A stretch of DNA of 64,000 nt. It comes from Bacteroidales bacterium. GTDB taxonomy: Bacteria > Bacteroidota > Bacteroidia > Bacteroidales > F082. The translations under genes and the position numbers were made by a program. The notes beneath the pieces are model-generated. The model worked only from the letters and a program-made list of their open reading frames with translations. It had not been told where the DNA came from and made no database searches. Positions 24,764 to 33,745 of the stretch are shown one piece after another. Within the stretch, counting starts at the first letter, position 1. The number at the start of each line of letters is the position of its first letter. The stretch is taken from assembly GCA_024400425.1 (NCBI GenBank), contig JAKSMV010000002.1, positions 62,001 to 126,000 on the forward strand. The letters are read 5' to 3'.

Positions 24764-25159
24764 TTATAGTTTTAATATTTCTTCTTCAGTTAAAGGTTCA
24801 AAAGCGCCATCCTTGCACTCCATGATGACCGTCCCGCTCTCCAAGCACTCCAAGTTATGCCATTGGCCCATGGGCACCACGATGCCGGGGTTCTCCCCTC
24901 CTGCTTCGATGAGATGGCGGCTGGTTTCGTGGCCTTGGTCGTCGTAGAAGATCCAGAAGGCCTTGCCGCGGAGCATGGCGACACTCTCCGAGGTATGGAG
25001 ATGACGGTGGATGGGCAGCACCGTGCCCGGCTCCAAGGCGTTCAGCATGCGCTGGGAGTTGTCGTTCCCGCTGTTGCGCAAGTCATAGTTCTGCCGCAAG
25101 CGCGGGCTGGCCTTGGCTTGGGCGGTGAGGGTGTTTAAAAGTTCCTGGGTGAGTAACAT
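24764..25159 (-). CDS. wbuC: WbuC family cupin-fold metalloprotein
   Basis: Small cupin protein often found beside the fnl genes in O-antigen and capsule loci. Motifs: LRQNYDLRNSGNDNSQRMLN near the start, LPIHRHLHTSESVAMLRGK with the HxH..E metal-binding set, and MGQWHNLECLESGTVIME near the end. From the chosen ATG (MLLTQELLNTLT) it is about 131 aa; longer starts exist but add residues not typical of the family. A fragment of this same N-terminus, with its ATG, recurs at 34320-34403. Its exact chemical role in polysaccharide synthesis is not known. Confidence 0.87.
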   Translation of the reverse strand: MLLTQELLNTLTAQAKASPRLRQNYDLRNSGNDNSQRMLNALEPGTVLPIHRHLHTSESVAMLRGKAFWIFYDDQGHETSRHLIEAGGENPGIVVPMGQWHNLECLESGTVIMECKDGAFEPLTEEEILKL

Positions 25160-25309
25160 GAGGGGGGTGATGGATGACGGGTAATTTACCATAACTAACA
25201 AAACTTTCAAAATATTTTTACGACTTCGAACAGAGGTATGGTTGGATGACTGCTGTTAGATTTTATTTTCGTAACCAATTTTTAATTTATCATTTTCATT
25301 CAAGTCAAA

Positions 25310-27238
25310 TTATTTTCTCTCCGACAATAGTCCAACAAAAATCTCCCCAATTGATTGGCCTTTTGAAACATCAAACATACAATCCTCCAGTTTCGGATGT
25401 GTTTTTGCATTATATGACACTATATTGTAGACATGACTAAATGCATTATTTAACCCATATGAATCTCCCGGTTTAATTTTTTCTGACGTACAAAAATCAA
25501 ACACGATTGATGGAGAATTATAATAGACAACATCTTGATATACAACTATTTCAAAACGTTCCTTGAAGCGAAACTTTGCTTCAACAACATATTCCCCATT
25601 AACAACCTTAAATGAATACTGTCTATTATTTATCCAGTTATCTTTTACGACCAATCTCTTTTCAATAGAATGAAGGACATCAATATCTTTAATCAAAAGG
25701 GACAATTCAGATTTATACTGAGGGGTATATATATCATCATGAGAAAACGGATTCATAATGAATTTTCTCTCCGTTGTTAAATAAGGAACGACATCTGGGA
25801 AATTGAATAAAGCTCTAAAATGTTCAAATCGTCTAATCAGTTCGCTCAACTTAATAAACGGATTATCCGACTCTCCTTTATAATTATTACATAATGTCAT
25901 ATTTAAAGGGAGTAATCTTTTGAGTTCAGTTTCGCATGCCTTCCTAAGAGCATTAGCACAAGCAGCTAATTCGTTTGAATGCAAATACACTTTTGCTGCT
26001 TCCAAATATGATTTATTAATAAAAACAGATGGAAGTTGTTTTGAACAATCCTCAGGCTGATACATTTCCAAAAAAAGCCAATTGTTTTGTCCTTTGACCG
26101 CCAACTCTTCTTTTATTAGATGAAAAAAAGATCTATCATGCGTCATAACAATCATCTGTCTGTTTATACTATATGGGAGAATAATCTGTATCACTTTTCT
26201 CCTATAGCCCATATCCAAACTAATAAGCATATCATCAATAAAAATAGCAGACGCATAACTTACCCCTTCTGTTGGCCTGGTATCAAGAACTGCCAATCGC
26301 AACGCAAGAGCCATACATGTAAGTTTTGCTTCATTGAAAAACGACTGAGGATGATAGATTGTTTTATTATCCGCAATGTTCGGATGTCTCATATTTGCTG
26401 TTAGTATGATCTTGGGCGGAATAACGACACCATTCCTTGAACGTCCTTTCCCTTTTACTCTATCATTAAATGTCGCTTTTTCATACATAAATGAAAGACT
26501 TGCATCTATTCCAAAGTTCTCTTTTAGTTTCTTGTTCGCTCTAATCGTAATGTCAGTAAGCGCATAATCAAGCTCTTTATTAAACTCCGAAAGAAGATTC
26601 AAATAGTCCTTGTAATCCTGAGTAGCTTGATTAAAACTGTTTTTGTTCTTTTTGTTTTTTGGAAGATAACAATAAACAGTTGAAATATAGCTCCACCACG
26701 AATCAGCATCTAATTTTCCAGTATCAGAATGATCAAGTTTTATTAAAGTCGTTCTGAAATTTAAGGAAGGGAAAACATCTTTACTAAACAGTTTAAACAC
26801 ATCATTTTTTTCACTATTTCGAAAATCAAATAGAGACGAGAGGAACTTATAAGTAATAAAGTCACTCGATTGAACCGTCTTTCTCATGAATTGCATTACA
26901 GAAGGAGTTGAAACGCTCCATTGATCAACCGAATCTTCTACAGTTAATTCTGCACCATTCTCATCTTTAAAACGAATCTTTAAACCAGAATAATCATTAT
27001 CATCAATGAATTTATTCCTCAAATTATTATCATGATTTGGTACGAAATATTTTATAGCATCTTCTTTTTGTGTTTTCAAACATGATTGGAACAAAGTATA
27101 TGCACCCCAAAAGACCGAACTCTTTCCAGAACCGTTTTCACCATATAAAAGGACATTCTTTCGTGAGATATTCAAATCAAATTCTCCCTTGAAGAACTTA
27201 AAATTGGTGAAATTAATACCATCTATTCTCCAACTCAT
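25310..27238 (-). CDS. SMC/RecF-like AAA ATPase, probable defence or DNA-sensing protein
   Basis: 642 aa P-loop ATPase. Walker A is GENGSGKSS at 33-41; a signature-like stretch HPQSFFNEAKLTCMALALRL lies at about 296-315; Walker B is AIFIDDMLISLD at 331-342; and the H-loop is VMTHDR at 364-369. The domain between (about 100-290) is shorter than an SMC coiled coil. The C-terminal third has AAKVYLHSNELAACANALRK, a helical motif common at the end of ATPases of anti-phage systems, followed by an uncharacterised beta-rich tail. The upstream gene overlaps it by ATGA. Composition is AT-rich compared with the fnl genes. A two-gene defence module is my inference; it does not match a named system that I recognise. 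Confidence 0.8.
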   Translation of the reverse strand: MSWRIDGINFTNFKFFKGEFDLNISRKNVLLYGENGSGKSSVFWGAYTLFQSCLKTQKEDAIKYFVPNHDNNLRNKFIDDNDYSGLKIRFKDENGAELTVEDSVDQWSVSTPSVMQFMRKTVQSSDFITYKFLSSLFDFRNSEKNDVFKLFSKDVFPSLNFRTTLIKLDHSDTGKLDADSWWSYISTVYCYLPKNKKNKNSFNQATQDYKDYLNLLSEFNKELDYALTDITIRANKKLKENFGIDASLSFMYEKATFNDRVKGKGRSRNGVVIPPKIILTANMRHPNIADNKTIYHPQSFFNEAKLTCMALALRLAVLDTRPTEGVSYASAIFIDDMLISLDMGYRRKVIQIILPYSINRQMIVMTHDRSFFHLIKEELAVKGQNNWLFLEMYQPEDCSKQLPSVFINKSYLEAAKVYLHSNELAACANALRKACETELKRLLPLNMTLCNNYKGESDNPFIKLSELIRRFEHFRALFNFPDVVPYLTTERKFIMNPFSHDDIYTPQYKSELSLLIKDIDVLHSIEKRLVVKDNWINNRQYSFKVVNGEYVVEAKFRFKERFEIVVYQDVVYYNSPSIVFDFCTSEKIKPGDSYGLNNAFSHVYNIVSYNAKTHPKLEDCMFDVSKGQSIGEIFVGLLSERK

Positions 27239-27927
27239 TTTTTACCAAGATATTTAACGAATTCACTGATAAACAATCTCATTTTGTACATATTTTCCAC
27301 CAACTGATTACCTGATGATGAAAGAGATTGAAAAAGATGTTGAGCAAAACTACCAGAGTCACTCTCTCGAGCACTTGCATTATAATATTCAACAAGCCAA
27401 TTACTTAAAATTGAAATCTCTTCTTTTTCAAACAACGGTTTCAGATATAATTCAAGAGCAATATAATCTCTTAAATCCGACAAGAAATAATAAGCTGCAG
27501 AAAGGTTTTTTTCGTTCTCCGAATCATCCTTATTCTTTCGATAGAGCAAATTGATGATATTTGAGAGAGAAACACATGCCTGTTCTTCAGACGAGGAAAC
27601 GAGAACTATATCAACATCTTTTAGTGCCTTCGTTGATACATTTACAGACCTATCAATTTTATTAATACCCAAGAAAATCTTCCCTATCACAGAGTTGAGG
27701 ATAAATTCAATATACCTGACATTAAAACCAGAATTAGCAATAATTACAAACGCATTCTTCTCAAAAGTATTGCTAAGGCAACAAACAGGACCATCATTTT
27801 TGATTTTTGAGGAGACCAAAAGTTTGGGGCATGAAAAAAGCGATGAAGATTTTGCCACAGCAGAAGCAAACCCCTTTTCTCCATAAACCGAAGATATTTC
27901 GCTTAATTTTTTCTTAATTAGTTCCAT
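27235..27927 (-). CDS. Small protein resembling half of a type I specificity subunit (HsdS-like)
   Basis: 230 aa. Residues about 55-140 follow the pattern of an HsdS target-recognition domain end: CCLSNTFEKNAFVIIANSGF, NVRYIEFILNSVIGKIF, a short glycine-poor loop, then STKALKDVDIVLVSSSEEQA, which parallels the L-x-x-I-x-I-P-x-P-x-x-E-E-Q turn, followed by a helix. The prolines of the usual motif are missing. The C-terminal half is helical and of unknown type. No hsdM or hsdR gene is near; the partner is the ATPase gene, joined by an ATGA overlap. It may give sequence or structure recognition to the ATPase. This is a remote similarity judged by eye. Confidence 0.5.
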   Translation of the reverse strand: MELIKKKLSEISSVYGEKGFASAVAKSSSLFSCPKLLVSSKIKNDGPVCCLSNTFEKNAFVIIANSGFNVRYIEFILNSVIGKIFLGINKIDRSVNVSTKALKDVDIVLVSSSEEQACVSLSNIINLLYRKNKDDSENEKNLSAAYYFLSDLRDYIALELYLKPLFEKEEISILSNWLVEYYNASARESDSGSFAQHLFQSLSSSGNQLVENMYKMRLFISEFVKYLGKK

Positions 27928-27951
27928 TGCACACGTTATGTTGTTATCACA

Positions 27952-27982
27952 TTCGCTCCTTTCTTAGGAGCGAACTAGTTCG
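27952..27982. other. Overlapping palindromes between the KAP gene and the two-gene ATPase unit
   Basis: TTCGCTCCT, loop TTCTT, AGGAGCGAA (9-bp perfect arms), overlapping the perfect 12-base palindrome CGAACTAGTTCG. There is no T-run on the minus strand, so a simple intrinsic terminator is not clear; it may be an operator or a weak terminator before the HsdS-like gene. Confidence 0.6.
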
Positions 27983-28034
27983 TCAATTCCAATAATAAAG
28001 TCACATTTAAACTTTGATGTAACAATTCACTTTC

Positions 28035-31000
28035 TCACAACATCTTCAACTCCTCATTATATTCTTCCCTTAGCCAATGCTGCACTTCATGGACATAGAG
28101 GAAATTATGCTGTTTGACAAGTTCTTTATAAGACACATGGTTTTCATCAAAACAATTCTCAAAATGTCTCATGAAATAAGTTTTGTCAACGCTATACGAC
28201 GGGACTGGCTCTCCACGACTTACTGTCGGCGCAGCTATAACAGGATCGTAATATATGGGAGTATCGTCTTTGCCATTAATACGAACAGGTGCAATACTAT
28301 TCTTAGGAAAAGAAACATCGGGCATTTCTAATAAATCATAATAATCACCTCTGATATTATGTATTGTGAAAAGGTTTCTTTCTATTGGATTAACAGCATT
28401 ATATTTCCCCAAGACACTCTGTTTAATTTTCACAAAGTCGTTTATTTCTATTTGAGGCATCTTTTCGTTCAAGTTAAGATAGAAATCATCAATCAGTCCT
28501 TGCGCTACCAATCGTTGAATGGAAGCTTTAATCCTGTCAATTTCCACTCTAGTCCTTTCAACTAAATAACCTAATTCAAACACATCACCTTCTTTAACGA
28601 TATTGGAAACACTTTTATCCAACAACTTTTCCTCGTTCTTTTCAATGGCTTCTGCAAATGCCTCGAAATCTCCTTTGTTGTAATTATCTTGGAGCGAATC
28701 TATGTGTAGGAATCCTTTGCCTGAATGTAAACTTCCGTATAGTTTTGATATAACCATGCGCTTATTGCTATCAGACAACAAGTTTATCCAATCATAAAAG
28801 CCAAATTCATCCAATGGAAAAATCATATTGGGTTGAAAATGTTGATTCAAACCAATATTCAAAAACTTTTCCTTAACATTCTGGCTAAACACCACGAGCA
28901 TATTAGCAACTTCATCGGCATGATCTTTCATGAAAGCAACTAAGATTTCCTTTGCAGGACGAATCATTTTGACCATTACGTTTTTATCCGTTATATACGA
29001 AAGGTCCAATGCTGTATTCAAGTTGAAACCTTTTGTGCCGTAGGTGCTAAAGTATTGTTTTTGCGCTTCTAATGCGAAATCAGTGAGTTCTTGCTGCGTA
29101 AAGAGGATTTCATTTGTTTTAAATGAGTTTGAATACAAGAATTCAATCAATGTTCTGCAGACGAAACCCATCCCTATCGGAGCATAGTATATCATACAGG
29201 AAAGAGAATCGCTTATGGTTTGCCGATAATCTTCTTTTGAAATGCCTAATTTCTCATATTCATCAAATGAAGAACGGTAAAAGAACATTCTTAATTCATA
29301 CCCATGGTCTTTACTATTATCTTTCTCGTTGACATAGGCTAACAATTTGAATAACCTCGAAAGCCTTTCACGATTCTTTATCCAAGTTGCCGAACGACTT
29401 CCTAAAAACTCACTTACATCTCCAAGATTATTTTTTTCAGCAAATTGATCAATGATTTTGAATGACTCTTCCTCCGAATCCATGTCAAAAAGCGGAATTA
29501 AGTCCTTATAGTATAAACGACCGATTTGAAAATCGTAAAAATACAAATCAAAAGATTTTATGTTTCTAATCCTTCCATAATTGTTCTCCGTTGAACTGCC
29601 TATTTGAGGAAATAACACTTCAACAAGTTCCTTTACCCCGTCTTTTGCCGCTATACCTTCCAACAGTTTTGGATAATCCGCTATCAATTCATAAACTTCG
29701 CTTTCACCAAACGCACTCGGATTGAAAATCATAAGCCGATTGGCAATGGCATAATAGGTCTTGATGTCAAGATATCGAATTAGTGAAAGAATCAAGAAAT
29801 CATTGAAGTCGACATCATCCTTTACTTTGGAGTATCGAGCTAAAAACAGATTTACAAAACGATTTACATGCCTTAACGAGGTAATATGTTTTGAGATGAA
29901 CCTGTAGTCTTGTTGCAGAACATTTCTGATCTTCCAAAAGTCTTCTTGATTCTCTTTAGCGACCAATTTGGCATTTAAACAATGGAACATCCTATTCATC
30001 AAGATTTCCTTATCTTGGTGAGGCAAAGGATACTCAAGATTAAAATACTTATCCGTATAGTTTTGTGTTGTTTCACCTGTCAAATGTTTGGAGAGAACCG
30101 AACAAATGTAATTCTTGTCGTATGCAGTCAGATAGATAATGTTATTGAAATCCGCATTTCTATCTATGAGCTTCAATACCTCCAGAATCTCTTCTGCGTT
30201 CAGGCGGTCAAAGTCATCAATGATGACAAAGATGCATTTCCCAATCTGTCGAATAGCATTGTTAATAGACTCCTTCTCTTCCGTTGAGTCTAATTTTTGG
30301 AACAACCTGGCCGCTTTTCCAATCCACTTTTCATCAATCAATTCTAATGCCTGAGCATACTTGAGCAGTTTATGGTCGACATCAGAATGGTAAGGAGCAA
30401 GAACCTTACACAAGGATTTAAGGAAGTCCTCTTGGATGTTTTTTACATCTTTTGAACTACGCGGGTTAAACGTAAGACTGATATCGTCTGAATTCTCAAC
30501 ATGTTCACAAAACAGGTTCAAGAAAGAACTTTTCCCTTGTCCCCATGCTCCTACAATACCGACACTAAAGGCTTTCTCAGACGTGTCGACAGTTTTCAAG
30601 TCGTTCAACAACTCCAACGCCAAGTTATAGTAGCCAAAGACGTCATCCTCCTTTTTATTGATTGGGTTATCAGATAACACATAAGTGGTCTTTTCTTCAA
30701 CACCATTCCGCTTCGTGTAGCAAAACTTTTGCACTATTCTAAGAATCAACGGAATGGCCAACAGATCCATCCATGCAAAATGGCAGTTTCCAATGTCGAA
30801 TCCCCAAAAATAGAAATTATCATCAATTAGTCGATAAAAGGCATAAACTGCAATCAATGGAATTAGAACAGCTAAATGTTTATGAGCAACATAAGTCTTT
30901 TGAGTCGTAAAAAACGATTTGCCGACAACAACACATAACATAATGGTAAAGAGAATGACGCCTATGGCGAATGGTGTTCTGTTACATTCACCAAGGAACT

Positions 31001-31130
31001 TGGAAATATTAAGGCATACTTTTGTAATACTTGGTTCCAAGAACCAGAGTATTAAAACAAAAGCTATCGCATATAGATAATAGCGATAATCTTTGCTCTT
31101 AATGAATTCTATGTCACTCACTTTTTTCAA
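28035..31130 (-). CDS. Membrane-anchored KAP family P-loop NTPase
   Basis: 1031 aa. Three or four hydrophobic spans lie in the first 135 residues, followed by a soluble P-loop domain: Walker A VGIVGAWGQGKSSFLNLF at about 190-207 and Walker B CIFVIIDDFDRLNAEEILEVL at about 299-319, with the D-D-x-D-R of the KAP family. The long C-terminal region is helical with no clear domain. KAP NTPases sit at membranes and often occur in accessory and anti-phage regions. No ATG is available near the N-terminus; TTG is used here and a GTG lies three codons later. It stands alone between the DUF1016 fragment and the ATPase pair. Biological role unproven. Confidence 0.85.
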   Translation of the reverse strand: MKKVSDIEFIKSKDYRYYLYAIAFVLILWFLEPSITKVCLNISKFLGECNRTPFAIGVILFTIMLCVVVGKSFFTTQKTYVAHKHLAVLIPLIAVYAFYRLIDDNFYFWGFDIGNCHFAWMDLLAIPLILRIVQKFCYTKRNGVEEKTTYVLSDNPINKKEDDVFGYYNLALELLNDLKTVDTSEKAFSVGIVGAWGQGKSSFLNLFCEHVENSDDISLTFNPRSSKDVKNIQEDFLKSLCKVLAPYHSDVDHKLLKYAQALELIDEKWIGKAARLFQKLDSTEEKESINNAIRQIGKCIFVIIDDFDRLNAEEILEVLKLIDRNADFNNIIYLTAYDKNYICSVLSKHLTGETTQNYTDKYFNLEYPLPHQDKEILMNRMFHCLNAKLVAKENQEDFWKIRNVLQQDYRFISKHITSLRHVNRFVNLFLARYSKVKDDVDFNDFLILSLIRYLDIKTYYAIANRLMIFNPSAFGESEVYELIADYPKLLEGIAAKDGVKELVEVLFPQIGSSTENNYGRIRNIKSFDLYFYDFQIGRLYYKDLIPLFDMDSEEESFKIIDQFAEKNNLGDVSEFLGSRSATWIKNRERLSRLFKLLAYVNEKDNSKDHGYELRMFFYRSSFDEYEKLGISKEDYRQTISDSLSCMIYYAPIGMGFVCRTLIEFLYSNSFKTNEILFTQQELTDFALEAQKQYFSTYGTKGFNLNTALDLSYITDKNVMVKMIRPAKEILVAFMKDHADEVANMLVVFSQNVKEKFLNIGLNQHFQPNMIFPLDEFGFYDWINLLSDSNKRMVISKLYGSLHSGKGFLHIDSLQDNYNKGDFEAFAEAIEKNEEKLLDKSVSNIVKEGDVFELGYLVERTRVEIDRIKASIQRLVAQGLIDDFYLNLNEKMPQIEINDFVKIKQSVLGKYNAVNPIERNLFTIHNIRGDYYDLLEMPDVSFPKNSIAPVRINGKDDTPIYYDPVIAAPTVSRGEPVPSYSVDKTYFMRHFENCFDENHVSYKELVKQHNFLYVHEVQHWLREEYNEELKML

Positions 31131-31167
31131 TTGAAATTATGGATTTAAATTCCCTCAAAACAGCACG

Positions 31168-31782
31168 CTATAATAAGCCTCTGGCCAGTTTGTCTTCCAA
31201 AAACAGCTCTTCTAGGTCGGCTTCGGGTTGTGGAAGAGTGACATCGAAATTTGTGGCTGCCAGTCCTTGTGTTTCGTAGAGGATGGTGGACAGCATGTTT
31301 TCGAGCATTGTACGTCCCCACTGGTTCTGAAGGCTCTTGCGTACGAAGAAGAGGGCTTTTTGCTGGTTGCCATGGACGGTATCAATGATGGCTTTATGGT
31401 GACTCCAAGGGAGACTGAAAATGTGATTGACCATTTCGCCCCCAACTGAGGGCAGATTGCGAACAACCTCTGGATAAAGCAGATAGAAACGCTTCATATA
31501 GCCGAGGGATGTGACCGAGAAGCCTTTGCGATCGAGGGTGCTTGTGAGGTCTTTGCTGAGTTGCTTGATGACTCCTTGCCCCCATCGTTCTTCAATGTGC
31601 ATCTCGACGATGTCGTGCCCTAACATCCAGTAATAGCGAAGTTGTTCGGCATTGATGCCACATGCTGCCATAACCTGGCTCTGGCGATACCGCTGGCCGA
31701 GGTCTTTGATCCAAGCACGATAGTCGGCATCGGTATTGAGATTGTTCGGGTTGGACGATATGAGTTTGTTCTTAGTTGCCAT
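31168..31782 (-). pseudogene. DUF1016 (YhcG-type) protein lacking its nuclease domain
   Basis: 204 aa that cover only the N-terminal DUF1016 domain: YRQSQVMAACGINAEQLRYY, HIEERWGQGVIKQLSKDLTS, FSVTSLGYMKRFYLLYPE and LPWSHHKAIID, which is the helical DNA-binding part. Intact family members are about 340-380 aa with a PD-(D/E)xK nuclease domain after the point NFDVTLPQPE; here the frame ends shortly beyond, with EADLEELFLEDKLARGLL. The nuclease is therefore gone, and the tail may come from another gene. The leader and first codons are duplicated at 33618-33682. The product could still bind DNA, but is probably a relic. Confidence 0.78.
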
Positions 31783-31823
31783 ACATGTTGTTCTTGATAC
31801 CTGAAGACGTTATTTCCTCCACA

Positions 31824-31990
31824 CCATCTTATTCACGATACCCGTATAAGACTGTATGATCTTCACCACCTTGGTGGAGACGTTTTCATTTTTGGATACG
31901 GAATTGAACGGATATTTATTCCACTTCGTTTATCCGTTAGATCCGCTAAAGAACCATCCATTTTCTCTCCTTACGGCCACCTGTGTGGCT
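31824..31990. repeat. 167-bp duplication, copy B (AlbA_2 gene end plus wecB end)
   Basis: Perfect match to 19502-19668. In this copy the minus-strand AlbA_2 gene is intact and ends within the repeat; the wecB-derived part (31824-31889) lies between that stop and the leader of the DUF1016 gene. Confidence 0.92.
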
Positions 31991-33562
31991 AACGAGTCCC
32001 TTTTCCAAAAGCACATTCAGTTCTCGCTGGACAGTACGGATGTTTAACGACAAGCGTTCACTTATTTCAGGTGTCGTCAGGCTGTCGCAAAGGGACAATA
32101 CATTCAGTATATTCTGCTGTCTTTCAGAAACTTCCTTTACGACAATATTTTTAGCATCCCTGTCGTTAAGCTTGCATTTGCCACGGTATTTTCTGATGAG
32201 TCCCTCGGCCAGGAGCCAGTCTTTCATTTCATTGGCGACACTTTCTTCTTGTCCCAGAAATATCTGGTACAGGCTTATCAACTGAAATACATTCAATGCA
32301 TTCTGCTCGCCTCTCTGTTCTTGTTGAACACGCAGGAATCGCATCAAGTCAGGATACTTCAGTTCCGATTGGAAGGCTATCTGAACCTGATATTCGTCTG
32401 TTCCTTCATACGATGGGATGTCCTTGCCGTCAAGAATGCTGTTCGCAAACATCTTGTCCACACCTTGGCCACTCCGTTCCACCAGACCGGTTTTCTGCAT
32501 CACTTCGGCCAAACGTTTGCTTCTTGGTGTGGAACTGATGTACAGTATGTTCTCTTTACTCACTCCTATTGGGAATCCGCCTGGATTCAGCACTTGCAGT
32601 TCGTCCGGTGATTGTTTGACAACTACACTGCTCTGGATTTGCATTGAGCGGTGAGCCACTGCATTCAAAATGGCTTCTCGTACCGAGGCTTCATTGAATG
32701 CTTGGATGTCATAGATGTATGGCCCATTCTGCACGTGTGCGTATGGGTTCGAAAGTGGTTGATTAAGATAGTCCCAAATCTTGTCTATTGCCAAATAAAG
32801 CGGCTGATGAAACTCTTTCCGTGCATTGTAGGTTATAGATGCCTTGTTCTTCCTGTACTCGACAACTACTTCATACTGTGGTAGCAGTTTGTGGATGGTT
32901 TCCTGCTTACCGAGAAGTATCAGGGAGGCATAATTCAGCTTATCGCCATTCATCAGTTCAAGATCTCGAAGCACTTGTTCGGTAGGAAGGCTCTTGAACC
33001 CAGGATTTTCCTGCTTCTGCGCGTACTTGACTTTCATCATGCAGATGGCTTCGGAGTCGAGATCTTCGAGGGTGAGGCCTTCGCAGATTTTGGCGGAGAA
33101 GTCGGGTTCCTGCTCATTCAGTATCCTGCGCATTTCTTCGTCCGACATTTCCCGCAAACTCTCGCCTATGCGCATGAGCGGTACGCCTTCGAATCGGAGC
33201 ATCTTGCCGATGGGACGCGAGGGGACATTGAACACTACGACTCGCCTGTCTCCATCAAAGTGCTCTTCAATGTTCACTCTGATGCCGTGATACTCGTATA
33301 TGGCATCTTCCAGCGCACCGAGGTTGCCTTTCTCGTAAGTGGTGCCCACTATCTCGTGCGGACGCTTGTCGGCCATACCGAATACGAGTCTGCCTCCTCC
33401 CTCATTTGCCAGAGCCGCCATGTAGCCGAGGACGCAATGCCTGCGTTTCCTGGGATCCTTGTGTTCTCCTCCACCATAGTTGAAGTCGTTCTTGGCTTCT
33501 TTGAACTCTATGTGGTTCTCGCTTTCCTTCAACTCTTTCAAACTCTCGAGAAATGGGTTCAT
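31946..33562 (-). CDS. AlbA_2 (Schlafen-type) ATP-binding putative regulator
   Basis: 538 aa of the COG2865 group. The N-terminal AlbA_2 domain (about 15-130) has ESENHIEFKEAKNDFNYGGG and ALANEGGGRLVFGMADKRPH; the HATPase_c_4-like part (about 290-385) has NEASVREAILNAVAHRSMQI, LNPGGFPIGVSKENI and GLVERSGQGVDKMF; a winged helix-turn-helix (about 480-535) has RQQNILNVLSLCDSLTTPEISERL. Relatives are often in accessory regions near restriction or toxin genes. The last 14 codons and the stop fall in the 167-bp duplication, so a second copy of this gene end lies at 19.6 kb. Target unknown. Confidence 0.87.
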   Translation of the reverse strand: MNPFLESLKELKESENHIEFKEAKNDFNYGGGEHKDPRKRRHCVLGYMAALANEGGGRLVFGMADKRPHEIVGTTYEKGNLGALEDAIYEYHGIRVNIEEHFDGDRRVVVFNVPSRPIGKMLRFEGVPLMRIGESLREMSDEEMRRILNEQEPDFSAKICEGLTLEDLDSEAICMMKVKYAQKQENPGFKSLPTEQVLRDLELMNGDKLNYASLILLGKQETIHKLLPQYEVVVEYRKNKASITYNARKEFHQPLYLAIDKIWDYLNQPLSNPYAHVQNGPYIYDIQAFNEASVREAILNAVAHRSMQIQSSVVVKQSPDELQVLNPGGFPIGVSKENILYISSTPRSKRLAEVMQKTGLVERSGQGVDKMFANSILDGKDIPSYEGTDEYQVQIAFQSELKYPDLMRFLRVQQEQRGEQNALNVFQLISLYQIFLGQEESVANEMKDWLLAEGLIRKYRGKCKLNDRDAKNIVVKEVSERQQNILNVLSLCDSLTTPEISERLSLNIRTVQRELNVLLEKGLVSHTGGRKERKWMVL

Positions 33563-33587
33563 ATATTGCTGTTGTTATGTTTTTTTG

Positions 33588-33650
33588 TTATAAACGCATA
33601 AGGCTGTATGATCTCGGGGTGGACGATATGAATTCGTTCTTAGTTGCCAT
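33588..33650 (-). pseudogene. Remnant start of a second DUF1016 gene fused to a wecB scrap
   Basis: Reads MATKNEFISSTPR, nearly the first residues of the protein at 31782 (MATKNKLISSNPN), then runs into a 20-base wecB-derived piece (33595-33614) and stops. The leader before the ATG (33651-33682) also matches that of 31782. So a DUF1016 gene once started here directly after a wecB end and has been deleted. Confidence 0.8.
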
Positions 33651-33684
33651 ACATGTTGTTTTTGATACCTGAAGACGTTATTTT

Positions 33685-33744
33685 CTCCACACCATCTTAT
33701 TCACGATACCCGTATAAGGTTGTATGATCTTCACCACCTTGGTG
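33685..33744 (-). pseudogene. wecB 3-prime-end fragment
   Basis: About 60 bases matching the end of wecB (with AAGGTTGTAT in place of AAGACTGAAT), from the middle of the STKVV codons to the end of the gene. It lies right after the stop of the chimeric gene at 33746. Confidence 0.85.
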
Positions 33745-33745
33745 C

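Noticed and set aside
27235..27927. Part of a complete type I restriction-modification system
   Set aside because: No hsdM or hsdR lies nearby; the methylase at 49020 is 21 kb away and of another class.
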